From NCBI GenBank assembly GCA_040080965.1, contig JBEBHH010000004.1, positions 83,287-147,286 on the forward strand: a DNA stretch of 64,000 nt, written 5' to 3'. Source of the DNA: SHZI01 sp040080965 (GTDB lineage Bacteria; Pseudomonadota; Gammaproteobacteria; Steroidobacterales; GCA-2729495). A model generated the notes under the pieces. That model was given only the letters and a program-made list of their open reading frames with translations. It was not told the DNA's origin and ran no database searches. This document shows, piece after piece, positions 18,701 to 26,143 of this stretch; the first letter of the stretch is position 1, and each line of letters begins with the position of its first letter. The position numbers and the translations under genes were made by a program.

Positions 18701-21418
18701 CGCACCAGCCAGTCACGCGTCCAGGCCGCGCCGCCTGTCGCCGCGAACGCCGCGCGAGGCAGCGTGTTCGTGCTGCGCGCGGACATGCTTCCGGCAGACA
18801 CCCAGGCCCTCCTCTGCTCGGTGGCGCGCGTGGTGCTGGTCGCCCAGCGCGGCAGCCTGGCGGACCAGCTCGACCGGGCCCGCCGGCCGGCCGTTGCTCC
18901 GGCCCGCGTCGCGCCCCGCCCGATGGACCCGGCGGACCACCCGGTGACCGGCCCGGCCCCGGAGGACCTCGAGTTCTTCAACGGGCTTGGCGGCTTTGCC
19001 GACGACGGCCGCGAGTACGTCACGCTGCTCGGGCCTGGCCAGGCCACGCCGGCACCCTGGATCAACGTCATCGCCAATCCGTCCTTCGGCTTCCAGGTCG
19101 CCGCCGAAGGCAGCAGTTTCACCTGGTCGATGAACAGCCGCGAGAACCAGCTGACGCCCTGGTCGAACGACCCGGTCACCGACCGGCCGGGCGAGGCGCT
19201 CTACCTGCGGGACGAGGACTCCGGAGAGGTCTGGGGACCAACGGTGTCGCCGTGCCATGACCCGGGCGCCTTTCATACTGCGCGCCACGGACAGGGTTAC
19301 AGCCGGTTCTCCCACGAATCCCGCGGCGTCGCGCTCGACCTGCTCATGTACGTCCCGCTGGAGGATCCCGTCCGGATCGCGCGCCTCAAGGTGCGCAACC
19401 TGTCTGGCAGGCCACGGCGCCTGTCAGTGACAGCCTATGTCGAGTGGGTGCTCGGCCCGTCACGGGCCGCGGGCGCGCCCTTCATCGTGACCGAGATGGA
19501 CCCGGTGACGGGCGCCATGTTCGCGCGCAATCCCTGGAATGTTGCCTGCGGCTCGCGCGTTGCGTTCGCGGATCTCGCCGGCCGGCAAACCGACTGGACG
19601 GCGGACCGGCGTGATTTCCTCGGCCGTCACGGCACCCTGGCGGAACCCACCGCCCTCCTGCGGGCGGGCCGGCTGTCCCGGCGCGTCGGCGCGGGACTGG
19701 ATCCCTGCGGAGCGCTCCAGACCACCTTCACCCTGGACGCCGGCCAGTCGATCGAGATCGTCTCCCTGCTCGGCGAAGCCGCCGACGCGGGCCAGGCGCA
19801 GGCCTTGCTGGGGCGCTATCGCTCGACGGACCTCGACGCGGTATTTCGGGACGTCGTCGCGCACTGGGACCAGCTGCTCGGCACCGTCCAGGTGAAGACC
19901 CCGGACCGCTCGCTGGACATCATCCTCAACCGCTGGATGCTCTACCAGACGCTGGCCTGCCGCGTGTGGGCCCGGTCGGGTTTCTACCAGGCCAGCGGCG
20001 CCTACGGATTCCGTGACCAGCTCCAGGACGGCATGGCGCTGGCCATCGCGAGCCCCGCGCTGACCCGGGATCACCTGTTGCGCGCGGCCGGCCGGCAGTT
20101 CGGTGCGGGCGATGTCCAGCACTGGTGGCTGCCGACGACAGGTCAGGGCGTGCGCACGCGCATCTCCGACGACCGGGTGTGGCTTGCCCATGCGGTCGCG
20201 CACTATGTCCGGACGACCGGCGATACCAACCTGCTCGACGCACTGGCTCCGTTCCTCGAGGGCCAGGCGCTTCGCCCCGGCGAGCACGATGCGTTCTTCA
20301 AGCCTTCAGTGTCCGACGAGGAGGCCTCGCTCTTCGAGCATTGCGCCCGGGCTCTCGACCAGAGCCTGGCCGTCGGCGAACACGGCCTGCCCCTGATCGG
20401 CACGGGCGACTGGAACGACGGGATGAACCGCGTTGGCGAACTGGGCCACGGGGAAAGCATCTGGCTCGGCTGGTTCCTGCACGCCACGCTCACGGAATTC
20501 GCGCCGCTGGCGCAGGCGCGCGGCGACCCGCTGCACGCCGCGCGGTGGAAGGCCCACGCCGCTGCCCTGCAGGCGGCCCTCGAGGAACACGGCTGGGATG
20601 GCGGCTGGTACCGCCGCGGCTATTTCGACGACGGCACGCCGCTGGGCTCGGCGTCCAGCGAGGAGTGCCGCATCGACTCGATCGCCCAGTCCTGGAGCGT
20701 GATCTCCGGCGCGGGCAGCCGCGAGCGGGCCACGCAGGCCATGGCGGCCGTGGACAGCCAGCTCATCCAGCCCGACAGGGGCCTGGCGCTGCTCTTCGCA
20801 CCCCCGTTCGACCGGACGCCGCTCGATCCCGGCTACATCAAGGGCTACCCGCCCGGCATCCGCGAAAACGGCGGCCAGTACACGCACGCCGCGGCCTGGT
20901 CGGTGATCGCCTTCGCCATGCTAGGCCAGGGCGACCGGGCCGCGGCCCTCCTGTCGATGCTCAATCCCGTGAACCGGACGATGACCCGCGCCGCCGTCCA
21001 CCGTTACAAGGTCGAGCCCTACGTGGTCGCGGCGGACGTCTACTCCGTGCCGCCCCACGCGGGCCGTGGCGGCTGGACCTGGTACACCGGCTCGGCGGGC
21101 TGGCTGTACCGCGCCGGGCTCGAGTGGCTGCTGGGCTTCCGGCTGCGGGGCGAAACCCTGGAGCTCTCACCCTGCATTCCGGCAGACTGGCCCGGGTTCG
21201 AGATCCTGTTCAGGTACCAGCAAACGCGCTACGAGATACTGGTTACGAACCCCGATGGCGTGAGCGGCGGCGTAGCCTCCGCGGAGCTCGACGGACGCGA
21301 ACTGCCGGCTGGCCAGACCCGGATCGCGCTCGTGAACGACGGCAGCACCCACCGCCTGAGGCTGGTGCTGGGAGAGCAGCAGCTGCCGATTGGCCGTACA
21401 CTCGGAGAGCAGTTATGA
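12770..21418 (+). CDS. ndvB: cyclic beta-1,2-glucan synthase
   Basis: A giant inner-membrane enzyme (about 2,880 residues, normal for NdvB/Cgs) that builds and cyclises beta-1,2-glucan for the periplasm. Membrane spans lie at about residues 410-465, 830-870 and 955-1000. The family 84 glycosyltransferase domain between them has DADTRLPRD (about 640) and QHRWARGDWQ (about 783). A glucoamylase-like region follows, then two glycosyltransferase-36-type beta-sandwiches. The C-terminal GH94 phosphorylase-like domain, which sets ring size, has GTGDWNDGMNRVG at about 2543. The GTG at 12770, after GAGG, is my start; GTG 12824 is also possible, and the frame is open to 12488. It heads an operon with two small exported proteins. 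Confidence 0.93.
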   Translation: MKLPGLLRPRERHTGRRAVGDRSPASPWDNEEVLRGELFSIERLEQHAISLAAAQQIAPKPVRRPPLAVRLTDNETVLLAAYHAIARAVGEDRAITPAAEWLLDNYHLVQDQIREIREDLPPGFYRQLPKLASGPFMGYPRVFGIAWAFVAHTDSHFEPDALRRFVKAYQTVVPLSIGELWAVAITLRIVLVENMRRAAQRILSSREARQEADELADRLLAGNGDAVDPGILLRRYDDGRELHKAFVVQLVQRLRDQDPRITPALTWLEDRLSAGGLTAEAVVRDEHQRQAMSNVTVRNVITSMRLISELEWSDFFESVSLVDEALGASSDFARMDFATRNLYRSRIEELARGTKLSELDIAAAAITAARNAPDQAGRASDPGFHLIAAGRAAFESAVGYRAPLRHLPGRLLMRCGAGPYIGAILLMAPLILALPLLGLGEQGIAGPILLVLGLLGLLPAMDAAVALVNQAVTRSVPATALPGLALREGVPAELRTLVAVPILLTSAQAIAEEIERLEIHYLASPEDELHFALLSDWVDAAAEHADGDDELLAVATHGIARLNRLYGPVTAGDRFMLLHRRRVWSATQQKWMGWERKRGKLHELNRLLRGATSTTFVDAEGCSPAVPPGVRFVITLDADTRLPRDAARRLIGKLAHPLNRPRFDAATARVVEGHAVLQPRVTPSLPMGHEGSLFQRIVSSSPGLDPYAAAVSDVYQDLFGEGSYAGKGIYDVDAFEAALAGRTAEGALLSHDLFEGIFARAALVSDIEVIEEFPERYDVACARQHRWARGDWQLLPWLLGRRTRAGGDGQGNALPLLSAWKMTDNLRRTLSAPAAFAALVAGWLLPLPAALAWTAFVLATITVPALLPAVAAIVPRHSGITARSHLGALARDFRRAIGQVLFQIVALPHQAWLMTDAIVRTLYRLFVSHRNLLEWVTAEQAALAATDNTPAIYLKMLGSVAIALAGFLLVLFLPLWVGGSSAAWIAAPFTLLWLAAPALALGISRSRSTGGSLVVTPDEARDLRLVARRTWRFFETFVTAEDNMLPPDNFQEDPTPVLAHRTSPTNIGLYLLSTASARDFGWIGTVEALERIEATLATMDRLQRFRGHFYNWYDTRDLRPLDPRYVSTVDSGNLAAHLVTAANAACEWVTLAITPACFAAGARDALDLAREALDSIPGTLRRGSALWPQLGEQLDRVAKLLGETGPPGAENPARLHALARHTATLVDIARTLASEHTDEAHSDLLYWTDATQRSIESWRRDSGRTHDAAHALKARLIASANTMRRLAYSMDFAFLLDPQRRLLSIGYRTADGSLDPNCYDLLASEARLASFFAIAKGDVPSRHWFRLGRQATPVGAGAALVSWSGSMFEYLMPSLVMRAPAGSLLEQTSRLIVRRQVSYGAALGLPWGISESAYNVRDLELTYQYSNFGVPGLGLKRGLSSDAVVAPYATALASMVDPGRATRNFAALATQGAVGRYGYYEALDFTRSRLPEGARLAIVRAFMAHHQGMTVVAIANVLLDGTMRRRFHAEPRVQATELLLQERTPRDVSVAHPRAEEVRTAPRVEDLPLPEVRRLHTAHDTTPQAHLLSNGRYAVMVTAAGSGYSRWQDLGITRWRDDPTRDDTGSYLYIRDVDTGRVWSAGYQPTGVEPETYQVTFTEDRAEFQRMDARILTTLEIIVSPEEDAEVRQLSLTNTGSRERILEVTSCAELSLAPPAADAAHPAFSKLFVQTEYVARYGALLATRRKRAPGEPDVWAAHQAVIEGEVVGSTEIETDRARFLGRGHDVRAPGAMLDDRRLSNSVGTVLDPVFVLRNRVRVAPGATVRIAFWTTVASTRERVLDLVDRHHDANAFIRAGTLAWTQAQVQLRHLGITAVEASLFQRLAGRVLYPDAALRPASDSIRRGSGGPAGLWSQGISGDLPIVLLRINDMEDIPLARQLLQAHEYWRMKQLAVDLVILNERGASYIQELQIALDTLVRTSQSRVQAAPPVAANAARGSVFVLRADMLPADTQALLCSVARVVLVAQRGSLADQLDRARRPAVAPARVAPRPMDPADHPVTGPAPEDLEFFNGLGGFADDGREYVTLLGPGQATPAPWINVIANPSFGFQVAAEGSSFTWSMNSRENQLTPWSNDPVTDRPGEALYLRDEDSGEVWGPTVSPCHDPGAFHTARHGQGYSRFSHESRGVALDLLMYVPLEDPVRIARLKVRNLSGRPRRLSVTAYVEWVLGPSRAAGAPFIVTEMDPVTGAMFARNPWNVACGSRVAFADLAGRQTDWTADRRDFLGRHGTLAEPTALLRAGRLSRRVGAGLDPCGALQTTFTLDAGQSIEIVSLLGEAADAGQAQALLGRYRSTDLDAVFRDVVAHWDQLLGTVQVKTPDRSLDIILNRWMLYQTLACRVWARSGFYQASGAYGFRDQLQDGMALAIASPALTRDHLLRAAGRQFGAGDVQHWWLPTTGQGVRTRISDDRVWLAHAVAHYVRTTGDTNLLDALAPFLEGQALRPGEHDAFFKPSVSDEEASLFEHCARALDQSLAVGEHGLPLIGTGDWNDGMNRVGELGHGESIWLGWFLHATLTEFAPLAQARGDPLHAARWKAHAAALQAALEEHGWDGGWYRRGYFDDGTPLGSASSEECRIDSIAQSWSVISGAGSRERATQAMAAVDSQLIQPDRGLALLFAPPFDRTPLDPGYIKGYPPGIRENGGQYTHAAAWSVIAFAMLGQGDRAAALLSMLNPVNRTMTRAAVHRYKVEPYVVAADVYSVPPHAGRGGWTWYTGSAGWLYRAGLEWLLGFRLRGETLELSPCIPADWPGFEILFRYQQTRYEILVTNPDGVSGGVASAELDGRELPAGQTRIALVNDGSTHRLRLVLGEQQLPIGRTLGEQL

Positions 21419-22140
21419 GTGACCGTGTTCCGGCAAATCGCGTCGTGGAAAGCATCGCCGTGATGTGCATGCTCCTGGGCGCGGGCTGCACCTCCGTGAA
21501 AATGGCGCCGCCACCGGTGGAGCCCGTTCCCACGACAGTGCCGGACGCGACAGTGCCGGACGCGACAGTCGAGCAACCGCTGCCCGCGCCCACTCGTGCA
21601 GAACCAGAGCCGGTGGCGACAGCACCGGTGGCGCCGGCAAGCACGCCACGCAACCCGGTCACCAGCCCAAAACCCGCCGTAGTCCCGAAGCCAGTTCCCG
21701 TTCCGACCCCGGCGAAGCCGCCCGCCGCTGTGGCGGCCGCGACCGCGCCGGCAGCGAAACCTCCAGTGGCTGCGCCCAGGCCAACTGCGCCGAAACCAGC
21801 CGCTGCAAAGCCCGCCGCGCCGCCGCTGGACCTGGCTGCCCTCGAGCTCCGGCTCCGGGAGACCAAGGCGATCGGCGTGATGACCAAGCTGTCCCTGAAG
21901 AACCAGGTCGACGATCTTCTGGACAAGTTCCGCGCCTACTACAAGCGCCAGGCGAAGACGACGCTCGCCGAGTTGCGCCGCCCCTACGACATGCTGCTGC
22001 TGAAGGTGCTGTCACTGCTCCAGGACAGCGACCCGCCCCTCGCCCGGGACATAGTCGCGTCGCGAGAGGCGATCTGGGGGATCCTGGCGGATCCCGAGAA
22101 ATTCAACGAAGCCAAGCTGATGGCAGGAGAAGCGCCGTGA
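21415..22140 (+). CDS. proline-rich lipoprotein in the ndvB operon, unknown function
   Basis: A 241-residue protein. The N-terminal signal ends in a lipobox (LLGAGC, Cys about residue 23). A long Pro/Ala/Val/Lys-rich region (about 28-140) with PKP, VPKP and APKP units could span periplasm, as in TonB. The C-terminal ~100 residues are compact and charged (LAALELRLRETKAIGVMTKLSLKNQ, RAYYKRQAKTTLAELRRPYDMLLLKVLSLLQD). I do not recognise that domain. Its ATG overlaps the ndvB stop (ATGA), so translation is coupled. It may link glucan synthase to the outer membrane or regulate it; that is inference from context. Confidence 0.75.
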   Translation: MSDRVPANRVVESIAVMCMLLGAGCTSVKMAPPPVEPVPTTVPDATVPDATVEQPLPAPTRAEPEPVATAPVAPASTPRNPVTSPKPAVVPKPVPVPTPAKPPAAVAAATAPAAKPPVAAPRPTAPKPAAAKPAAPPLDLAALELRLRETKAIGVMTKLSLKNQVDDLLDKFRAYYKRQAKTTLAELRRPYDMLLLKVLSLLQDSDPPLARDIVASREAIWGILADPEKFNEAKLMAGEAP

Positions 22141-22400
22141 ACAGGTACACAGGGATCATTGGCCTCGTCGTGACGGCAGGAGGCCTCTTCGCCGGCCCGT
22201 TGCTGGCAGCCGATGAGGCGACGACGGTTTCCGACACGAAGGACCTGACGGCCGTCATTGCCCTGCAGGGCCTTCCCTGCGGGCAGGTGACCAGCGCGAC
22301 GGAGCAGGGTGAGAACGACTTCCTCGCTGCCTGCCAGGACGGCAACCGCTACCGGGTGTCAGTGAATCCCGAGGGCCGCGTCGTCGTCGAGAAGCAGTAG
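22137..22400 (+). CDS. small exported protein in the ndvB operon, unknown function
   Basis: An 87-residue protein starting at GTG 22137, which overlaps the previous stop (GTGA) and follows AGGAGA. A signal peptide (about residues 1-25, cleavage after LLA) is followed by a short soluble domain. That domain has two cysteines (LPCGQV and AACQDG) and the pattern C-DGNRYRVSVN-EGRVVVEKQ, which could be disulfide-bonded in the periplasm. Similar short patterns occur in small uncharacterised secreted proteins, but I cannot name a family. Third gene of the ndvB transcription unit. Confidence 0.7.
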   Translation: MNRYTGIIGLVVTAGGLFAGPLLAADEATTVSDTKDLTAVIALQGLPCGQVTSATEQGENDFLAACQDGNRYRVSVNPEGRVVVEKQ

Positions 22401-22408
22401 GCGCGCGC

Positions 22409-22630
22409 CTAGCCCTTCCTGCCCGATACCAGCAGCAGCCCGCCCCCTGCGATGATCGCCGCGATTCCCGCCCACATGGGGATGTTGACGGTTTCCCGGT
22501 CCTTCACCGACAGCTCGAGGGACCCGATCGTCGCTTCGTGGGTCTCCTTCGTGTAGGTGAAGTTGCCGTACACCAGGGCCAGTACGCCGGCCACGAGCAG
22601 CCCAAGGGCCGCAATCCTCAGGTTATCCAC
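22409..22630 (-). CDS. small two-span membrane protein
   Basis: A 73-residue protein with membrane helices at about residues 5-24 and 51-69 and a polar middle (YTKETHEATIGSLELSVKDRETV). Proteins with this layout (LVAGVLALVYG--TYT near the start, P-W-GI-A-I-GG-LL near the end) are common in stress-gene clusters of proteobacteria but have no known activity. It sits immediately downstream of the 49-residue membrane protein on the same strand and converges on the ndvB operon. Confidence 0.7.
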   Translation of the reverse strand: MDNLRIAALGLLVAGVLALVYGNFTYTKETHEATIGSLELSVKDRETVNIPMWAGIAAIIAGGGLLLVSGRKG

Positions 22631-22780
22631 TTATAGGACCTTCCGGCCCTGGATCACGCGCAGCACGATGACCACGAGCGCGATAGCCAGAAGTATGTGA
22701 ATGAAGCCACCCATGGTGTATGAGCTCACGAGGCCCAGCAGCCAGAGGATGATCAGTATTACAGCGATGGTTTCGAGCAT
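22631..22780 (-). CDS. lmo0937-family small membrane protein
   Basis: A 49-residue hydrophobic protein (LETIAVILIILWLLGLVSSYTMGG start, VIVLRVIQGRK end) of the lmo0937/DUF5670 type. Two membrane helices flank a short Gly-rich turn. The family has no known function and often accompanies stress genes. The ATG at 22780 has a strong GGAGGT ribosome binding site; longer versions of the frame overlap the PA2778-type gene. It abuts the following two-span protein gene. Confidence 0.8.
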   Translation of the reverse strand: MLETIAVILIILWLLGLVSSYTMGGFIHILLAIALVVIVLRVIQGRKVL

Positions 22781-22796
22781 GGGCTTGACCTCCAGG

Positions 22797-23765
22797 TCAT
22801 TGGTAACAATCCGCCGGATCACCGTCCGGCGGCATCGAGCGGGCGCGCCAGTTGGTGTCGCCAAGGGCGGCGAGAAACGGGCTGTCCGGCGGCGCCATTC
22901 GTTGGGCCAGGTCCGCCTCGCGTTGCCCGGCGGTGACGCAGCCCCGGTCGAGCAGCAGCTCGGCGAGGTTGTTGCGCGCGACCACCTGGCCTTCATCGAG
23001 CGTCAGCACCCGGCGATAGAGCGCCTCCGCCTTCGTCAACGCATTGTTCGCGTACGCACTGTTGGCTGCCGCGAACAGCAGGAGTGCGGAATCACCCCAG
23101 CGCGCGACAGCCGCGTCGAAGTTCAGTTCGACGAGCTCCTCCGGGATGCGGCCCGCGGCCGCCATCAGGGCCCGTGTGTAGCCCTCCGCTGTGGCGGTGG
23201 CGGGTAGCGCGCCGGCCGGCAGCACGATCATTCCCCAACGGCCCGACTTCTCCCACCCGGCGGCAAAGTCCCGGGCGGACTCGTGACGCCTTCGTTCGGT
23301 GCCCGAACGAAGGATGTAGACATCCCGGCCGGGGTCGTAGCCGATGACCACGGCGAAGTGCCAGCGGCGGATCCCGGCGATCCCCAGGTCCTGGAGCACC
23401 AGCACCGGGTAGCCGGCCGCAACCTCGGCCCGCAGGTCGTCGACATCGGGGTCGATGACGAATGGCAGGCGGTCGTGGCGGCGCGTTGCCGCCAGCAGCT
23501 CGACCTGCAGGGAACCGCGGCGCCCGGGAATGTAGACCTCCCTGGCCAGGGCCTCCGGAGTCGTCGCCGCCGCGGAGTAATTGAGGACGGTTGCGAGAGC
23601 TGCCGGGCCGCACTCGTGGATGGTCTGGGGGAAGAACGGGACTTTGCTCAGTTCCGTGAGCGGATCCTCGGGAGACGACGGCGGCTGGAGCGAGCAGGCG
23701 GTGAGCGCCATGGCGCGCACCGCCACGCCGGCCGCCGTAACCCTTCTTGAAGATGTCGATGACAC
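22797..23765 (-). CDS. PA2778-family C39-like cysteine peptidase lipoprotein
   Basis: A protein of up to 322 residues. A short lipoprotein signal ends in LTAC (about residue 24). A C39-like peptidase domain follows, with the catalytic Cys in FPQTIHECGPAALATVL and the His in RRWHFAVVIGYD. The C-terminal third is a TPR-like helical region (SAYANNALTKAEALYRRVLTLDEGQ, NNLAELLLDRG). The family partners PA2779 proteins, as here, and is thought to process an exported substrate. The GTG at 23765 is the longest start; GTG 23726 fits the lipoprotein signal better. The upstream PA2779 frame reads straight through its beginning. Confidence 0.85.
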   Translation of the reverse strand: MSSTSSRRVTAAGVAVRAMALTACSLQPPSSPEDPLTELSKVPFFPQTIHECGPAALATVLNYSAAATTPEALAREVYIPGRRGSLQVELLAATRRHDRLPFVIDPDVDDLRAEVAAGYPVLVLQDLGIAGIRRWHFAVVIGYDPGRDVYILRSGTERRRHESARDFAAGWEKSGRWGMIVLPAGALPATATAEGYTRALMAAAGRIPEELVELNFDAAVARWGDSALLLFAAANSAYANNALTKAEALYRRVLTLDEGQVVARNNLAELLLDRGCVTAGQREADLAQRMAPPDSPFLAALGDTNWRARSMPPDGDPADCYQ

Positions 23766-24117
23766 CAGTCCACTCGAGAATGATCAGGACTATGAACACG
23801 ATGCCGATAACCGCGATGAACCCGTCACCACCAGCCGGCAGGCTATCCATGCGCTGGGAGACGTCGGCAAGCTCGCTGTCGGTGAGTGACGCCACGCGGA
23901 CCATGGCATCGGCCGGGTCAACCCCGTACTTCTCCAGCTGGGCCCGGACGTCCGCCCGGGACATGGCCGCCTGGACCGACGCGATCTGGCCAGCGCGATC
24001 CGTGGCAGTCAGGTACTCGGTGGTACCGATGACGCCCGCGGATGCCGTGGTCGTCTGCAGGCCCATCGACAGGAAGCAGCTGGCGGTAATGGCAACCAGG
24101 GTTCGGCGCAGTCTCAT
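23092..24117 (-). CDS. PA2779-family protein, normal stop apparently lost
   Basis: The conserved part is about 120 residues (24117 to about 23740). It has a signal peptide (LVAITASCFLSMGLQTTTASAG), the helical middle RADVRAQLEKYGVDPADAMVRVASLTDSEL, LPAGGDG, and one C-terminal membrane helix (FIAVIGIVFIVLIILEWTGVIDIF). ATG 24117 follows GGGAGA. Family members stop soon after the membrane helix. Here the frame stays open for another ~640 nt, running in a different frame over the PA2778-type gene to 23092, with Arg/Gly/Pro-rich nonsense-like sequence. A lost stop or a small indel near 23735 is likely; the tail is probably not meaningful. Confidence 0.6.
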   Translation of the reverse strand: MRLRRTLVAITASCFLSMGLQTTTASAGVIGTTEYLTATDRAGQIASVQAAMSRADVRAQLEKYGVDPADAMVRVASLTDSELADVSQRMDSLPAGGDGFIAVIGIVFIVLIILEWTGVIDIFKKGYGGRRGGARHGAHRLLAPAAVVSRGSAHGTEQSPVLPPDHPRVRPGSSRNRPQLLRGGDDSGGPGQGGLHSRAPRFPAGRAAGGNAPPRPPAIRHRPRCRRPAGRGCGRLPGAGAPGPGDRRDPPLALRRGHRLRPRPGCLHPSFGHRTKASRVRPGLCRRVGEVGPLGNDRAAGRRATRHRHSGGLHTGPDGGRGPHPGGARRTELRRGCRALG

Positions 24118-24209
24118 GATCTTGTCTCCCATTGCGTGAATCACGCGTTCGGTGGAATGTACCGTCGCCCGGCCTGCCGGCTCTGTACGGTGTCGAACAA
24201 AGGCCGGCA

Positions 24210-24992
24210 TCAGGGCAGCAGCAGGGCGTAGCCCCGCCTGTCCGCGGCGTAGCAGCCGCAGGCGGCGGCTTCCAGGCCGCGGCGATTCAGGACGGTGATC
24301 AGCCCGCGCTGGTAGCGGATCAGCCCGCGGCGGTGCAGGTCGCCCGCGGCGGCGGTAATGCCGACGCGGCGCACGCCCAGCATGTAGGCCAGGAATTCCT
24401 GGGTGAGATGGAAGGTGCTGGAATGGGCCCGGTCCTGGCTCATCAGCAGCCAGCGCGCGAGCCGGGGGCCGACCTTGTGAAACCGCGTGCAGGCGGCGGA
24501 CGTGGCGAGCTGTCCCATCAGCACCTGGATGTAGCGCCTGAGGATGCTGTCCAGCGCCTTGCCCCGGGCCAGTTCACGGCGGAATCGCGCTGCCTCGATT
24601 CGCCAGGCGGTACCCGGACCCTGCACGAGGGCGTGCAGGGGTGTCGTGTTCACGCCGAGCACCAGCTGGGCCCCCAGCATGCCCTCGCGCCCTACCATGC
24701 CGACCTCGAGCCCGGGTTCCCCGGCGATGCGGGTCACGAGCGAGATGTAACAGTCGTCCGGGAAGTACACGTGGCGCGTGACCTCGCCGGCCTCGCACAG
24801 CACGTCGCCAAGGTTCAGCTGGACCGAAGTAGCACCCGCGAGCAGGCGCCGGTGGTCCGGCCCGGGAAGCCGGGCAAAAAGGTGATTCTGTGCGATGGCA
24901 CGCTCTCCCTGGGGCTGACGAGCGTCGAATGGCGCCCGGCGGAGGCACGTGTCGCAGTCTGGGTTGGCGCTGCCCTTGCCACTGTCTGCCAC
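24210..24992 (-). CDS. Crp/Fnr-family transcriptional regulator (paralogue 3)
   Basis: A 260-residue regulator, more divergent than the other two in this window. An N-terminal extension has a C-x2-C pair (DCDTC). The beta-roll follows (about residues 40-150: LGDVLCEAGE, HVYFPDDCYISLV, GREGMLGAQLVLG), then the winged helix (about 170-240: ARWLLMSQDRA, EFLAYMLGVRRVGITAAAGDLHRRG). Extra cysteines (C-x-CYAADRR) occur near the C terminus. Ligand unknown; the cysteines could sense redox state or metal, which is speculation. It is divergent from the glycine-zipper gene, with ~77 nt between. Confidence 0.82.
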   Translation of the reverse strand: MADSGKGSANPDCDTCLRRAPFDARQPQGERAIAQNHLFARLPGPDHRRLLAGATSVQLNLGDVLCEAGEVTRHVYFPDDCYISLVTRIAGEPGLEVGMVGREGMLGAQLVLGVNTTPLHALVQGPGTAWRIEAARFRRELARGKALDSILRRYIQVLMGQLATSAACTRFHKVGPRLARWLLMSQDRAHSSTFHLTQEFLAYMLGVRRVGITAAAGDLHRRGLIRYQRGLITVLNRRGLEAAACGCYAADRRGYALLLP

Positions 24993-25069
24993 CGTACAGA
25001 CGGATTGGTGGCTGATGGGTGAGGCTGCGGAGGACTTCGGACCCGGAGTCGATTCAACAGGTAAGAGTC

Positions 25070-25597
25070 ATGAACAAACAGCTCGTTATAGGCAGCGTCG
25101 CCGGCGCGCTCGCCGTCACGGCGATCGCCGCGGTGGGCGGCTACCGGCTGCTGGACAAGGCCAATTACGCCGAAGTCCTCGCCGTGGAGCCCTCCATGAA
25201 GACCGTCAGCGTGCCGCGCAAGGAGTGCCGGGACCAGATGGTCACGGTAACCCGTCCGACGAAGGATCCGAACCAGATTGCCGGCACGGTCGCGGGCGCG
25301 GTGATCGGCGGCGTGCTGGGCAACCAGGTGGGCGGCGGTGACGGCAAGAAGCTGGCCACGGTCGGCGGCGCGGTCGGCGGCGGCTACGCCGGGAACAAGA
25401 TCCAGGAAGGCATGCAGGAACGGAACACCTACCAGGAGTCCCAGCGGACCTGCGAGACAGTGCGTGACTCCAGCCGGCAGCAGGACGGGTACGACGTGAC
25501 CTACCGGCTCAATGGCCAGGACCAGGTCGTCCACATGGACCATGACCCGGGCAAGCGCATCGCCCTGGAGAACGGCCAGCTGGTGCTGGACCGTTAG
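25070..25597 (+). CDS. glycine-zipper 2TM-domain envelope protein
   Basis: A 175-residue protein. The N-terminal hydrophobic helix (about residues 4-24) could be a membrane anchor or signal. The central Rick_17kDa_Anti-type glycine zipper (about residues 68-112) reads IAGTVAGAVIGGVLGNQVGGGDG then VGGAVGGGYAGNKIQ, predicted to form two packed membrane helices. The C-terminal domain has TYRLNGQDQVVHMDHDPG and two cysteines (C-DQMVTV and RTCETV). Relatives include the SlyB/17-kDa antigen group of outer-membrane proteins. ATG 25070 is preceded by a purine-rich AGGTAAGAG. Confidence 0.85.
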   Translation: MNKQLVIGSVAGALAVTAIAAVGGYRLLDKANYAEVLAVEPSMKTVSVPRKECRDQMVTVTRPTKDPNQIAGTVAGAVIGGVLGNQVGGGDGKKLATVGGAVGGGYAGNKIQEGMQERNTYQESQRTCETVRDSSRQQDGYDVTYRLNGQDQVVHMDHDPGKRIALENGQLVLDR

Positions 25598-25606
25598 CCC
25601 GGCGCG

Positions 25607-26143
25607 TCAGCGCGCCTGCGCCGGTGCTCCGGTGCCGGCAGGTGCCACCGACAGGCTGTCGGTGCCCCGGTTGTCCGCGATCGCGCCGATCTGCCAGGTA
25701 TCGCCCGCCCGCACGAGGAGATAGACCTCGGTAAAGGCGTCCTTGCGGCTCTTGCCGCTGCGCTCGACCGTCTCGCTGGCGACCTTCGTCCAGACCGTCG
25801 CCAGGTCGCCGTCGACGCGGGTGTCGAGAATTTCCGGCACACGCGTGTAGGTCGTGGTCACCGAGAACAGCACGGGCCCGATCGTGGACCAGTGCGTCCT
25901 GAGATCGCTCGTGATGCCGCCCGGACCGGCCGTTACGCCGGCATGGGCAGCCCGCAGGGTGTACTGGACGGACCCCTTCGCCAGCAGCGCGGTGGCGTCC
26001 TCGAGCTTGCGGCTGCTGACCGCCCGGTTGAAGGCCTTCACGACCTCCGCGGGTCCTGCGCCCGCGGGTTTGGCACCGGCGGCTCGCGATGCTCCCGGAA
26101 GCAGCGCAAGGGCGATGATGATGGCGAACAGAGCCTGCTTCAC
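25607..26143 (-). CDS. exported NTF2/SnoaL-like protein
   Basis: A 178-residue protein starting at GTG 26143 behind GGAGGT. A signal peptide (about residues 1-22, ALLPGASRA) precedes a cone-shaped NTF2-like domain with AEVVKAFNRAVSSRKLEDATALLA (first helices), VPEILDTRVDGDLATVWTKV, and the closing strand DTWQIGAIADNRGT. Such domains bind small ligands or act as non-catalytic modules; no catalytic residues are recognisable. It is convergent with the glycine-zipper gene. The frame upstream of GTG 26143 is open to 26266 but lacks a signal-like start. Confidence 0.7.
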   Translation of the reverse strand: MKQALFAIIIALALLPGASRAAGAKPAGAGPAEVVKAFNRAVSSRKLEDATALLAKGSVQYTLRAAHAGVTAGPGGITSDLRTHWSTIGPVLFSVTTTYTRVPEILDTRVDGDLATVWTKVASETVERSGKSRKDAFTEVYLLVRAGDTWQIGAIADNRGTDSLSVAPAGTGAPAQAR

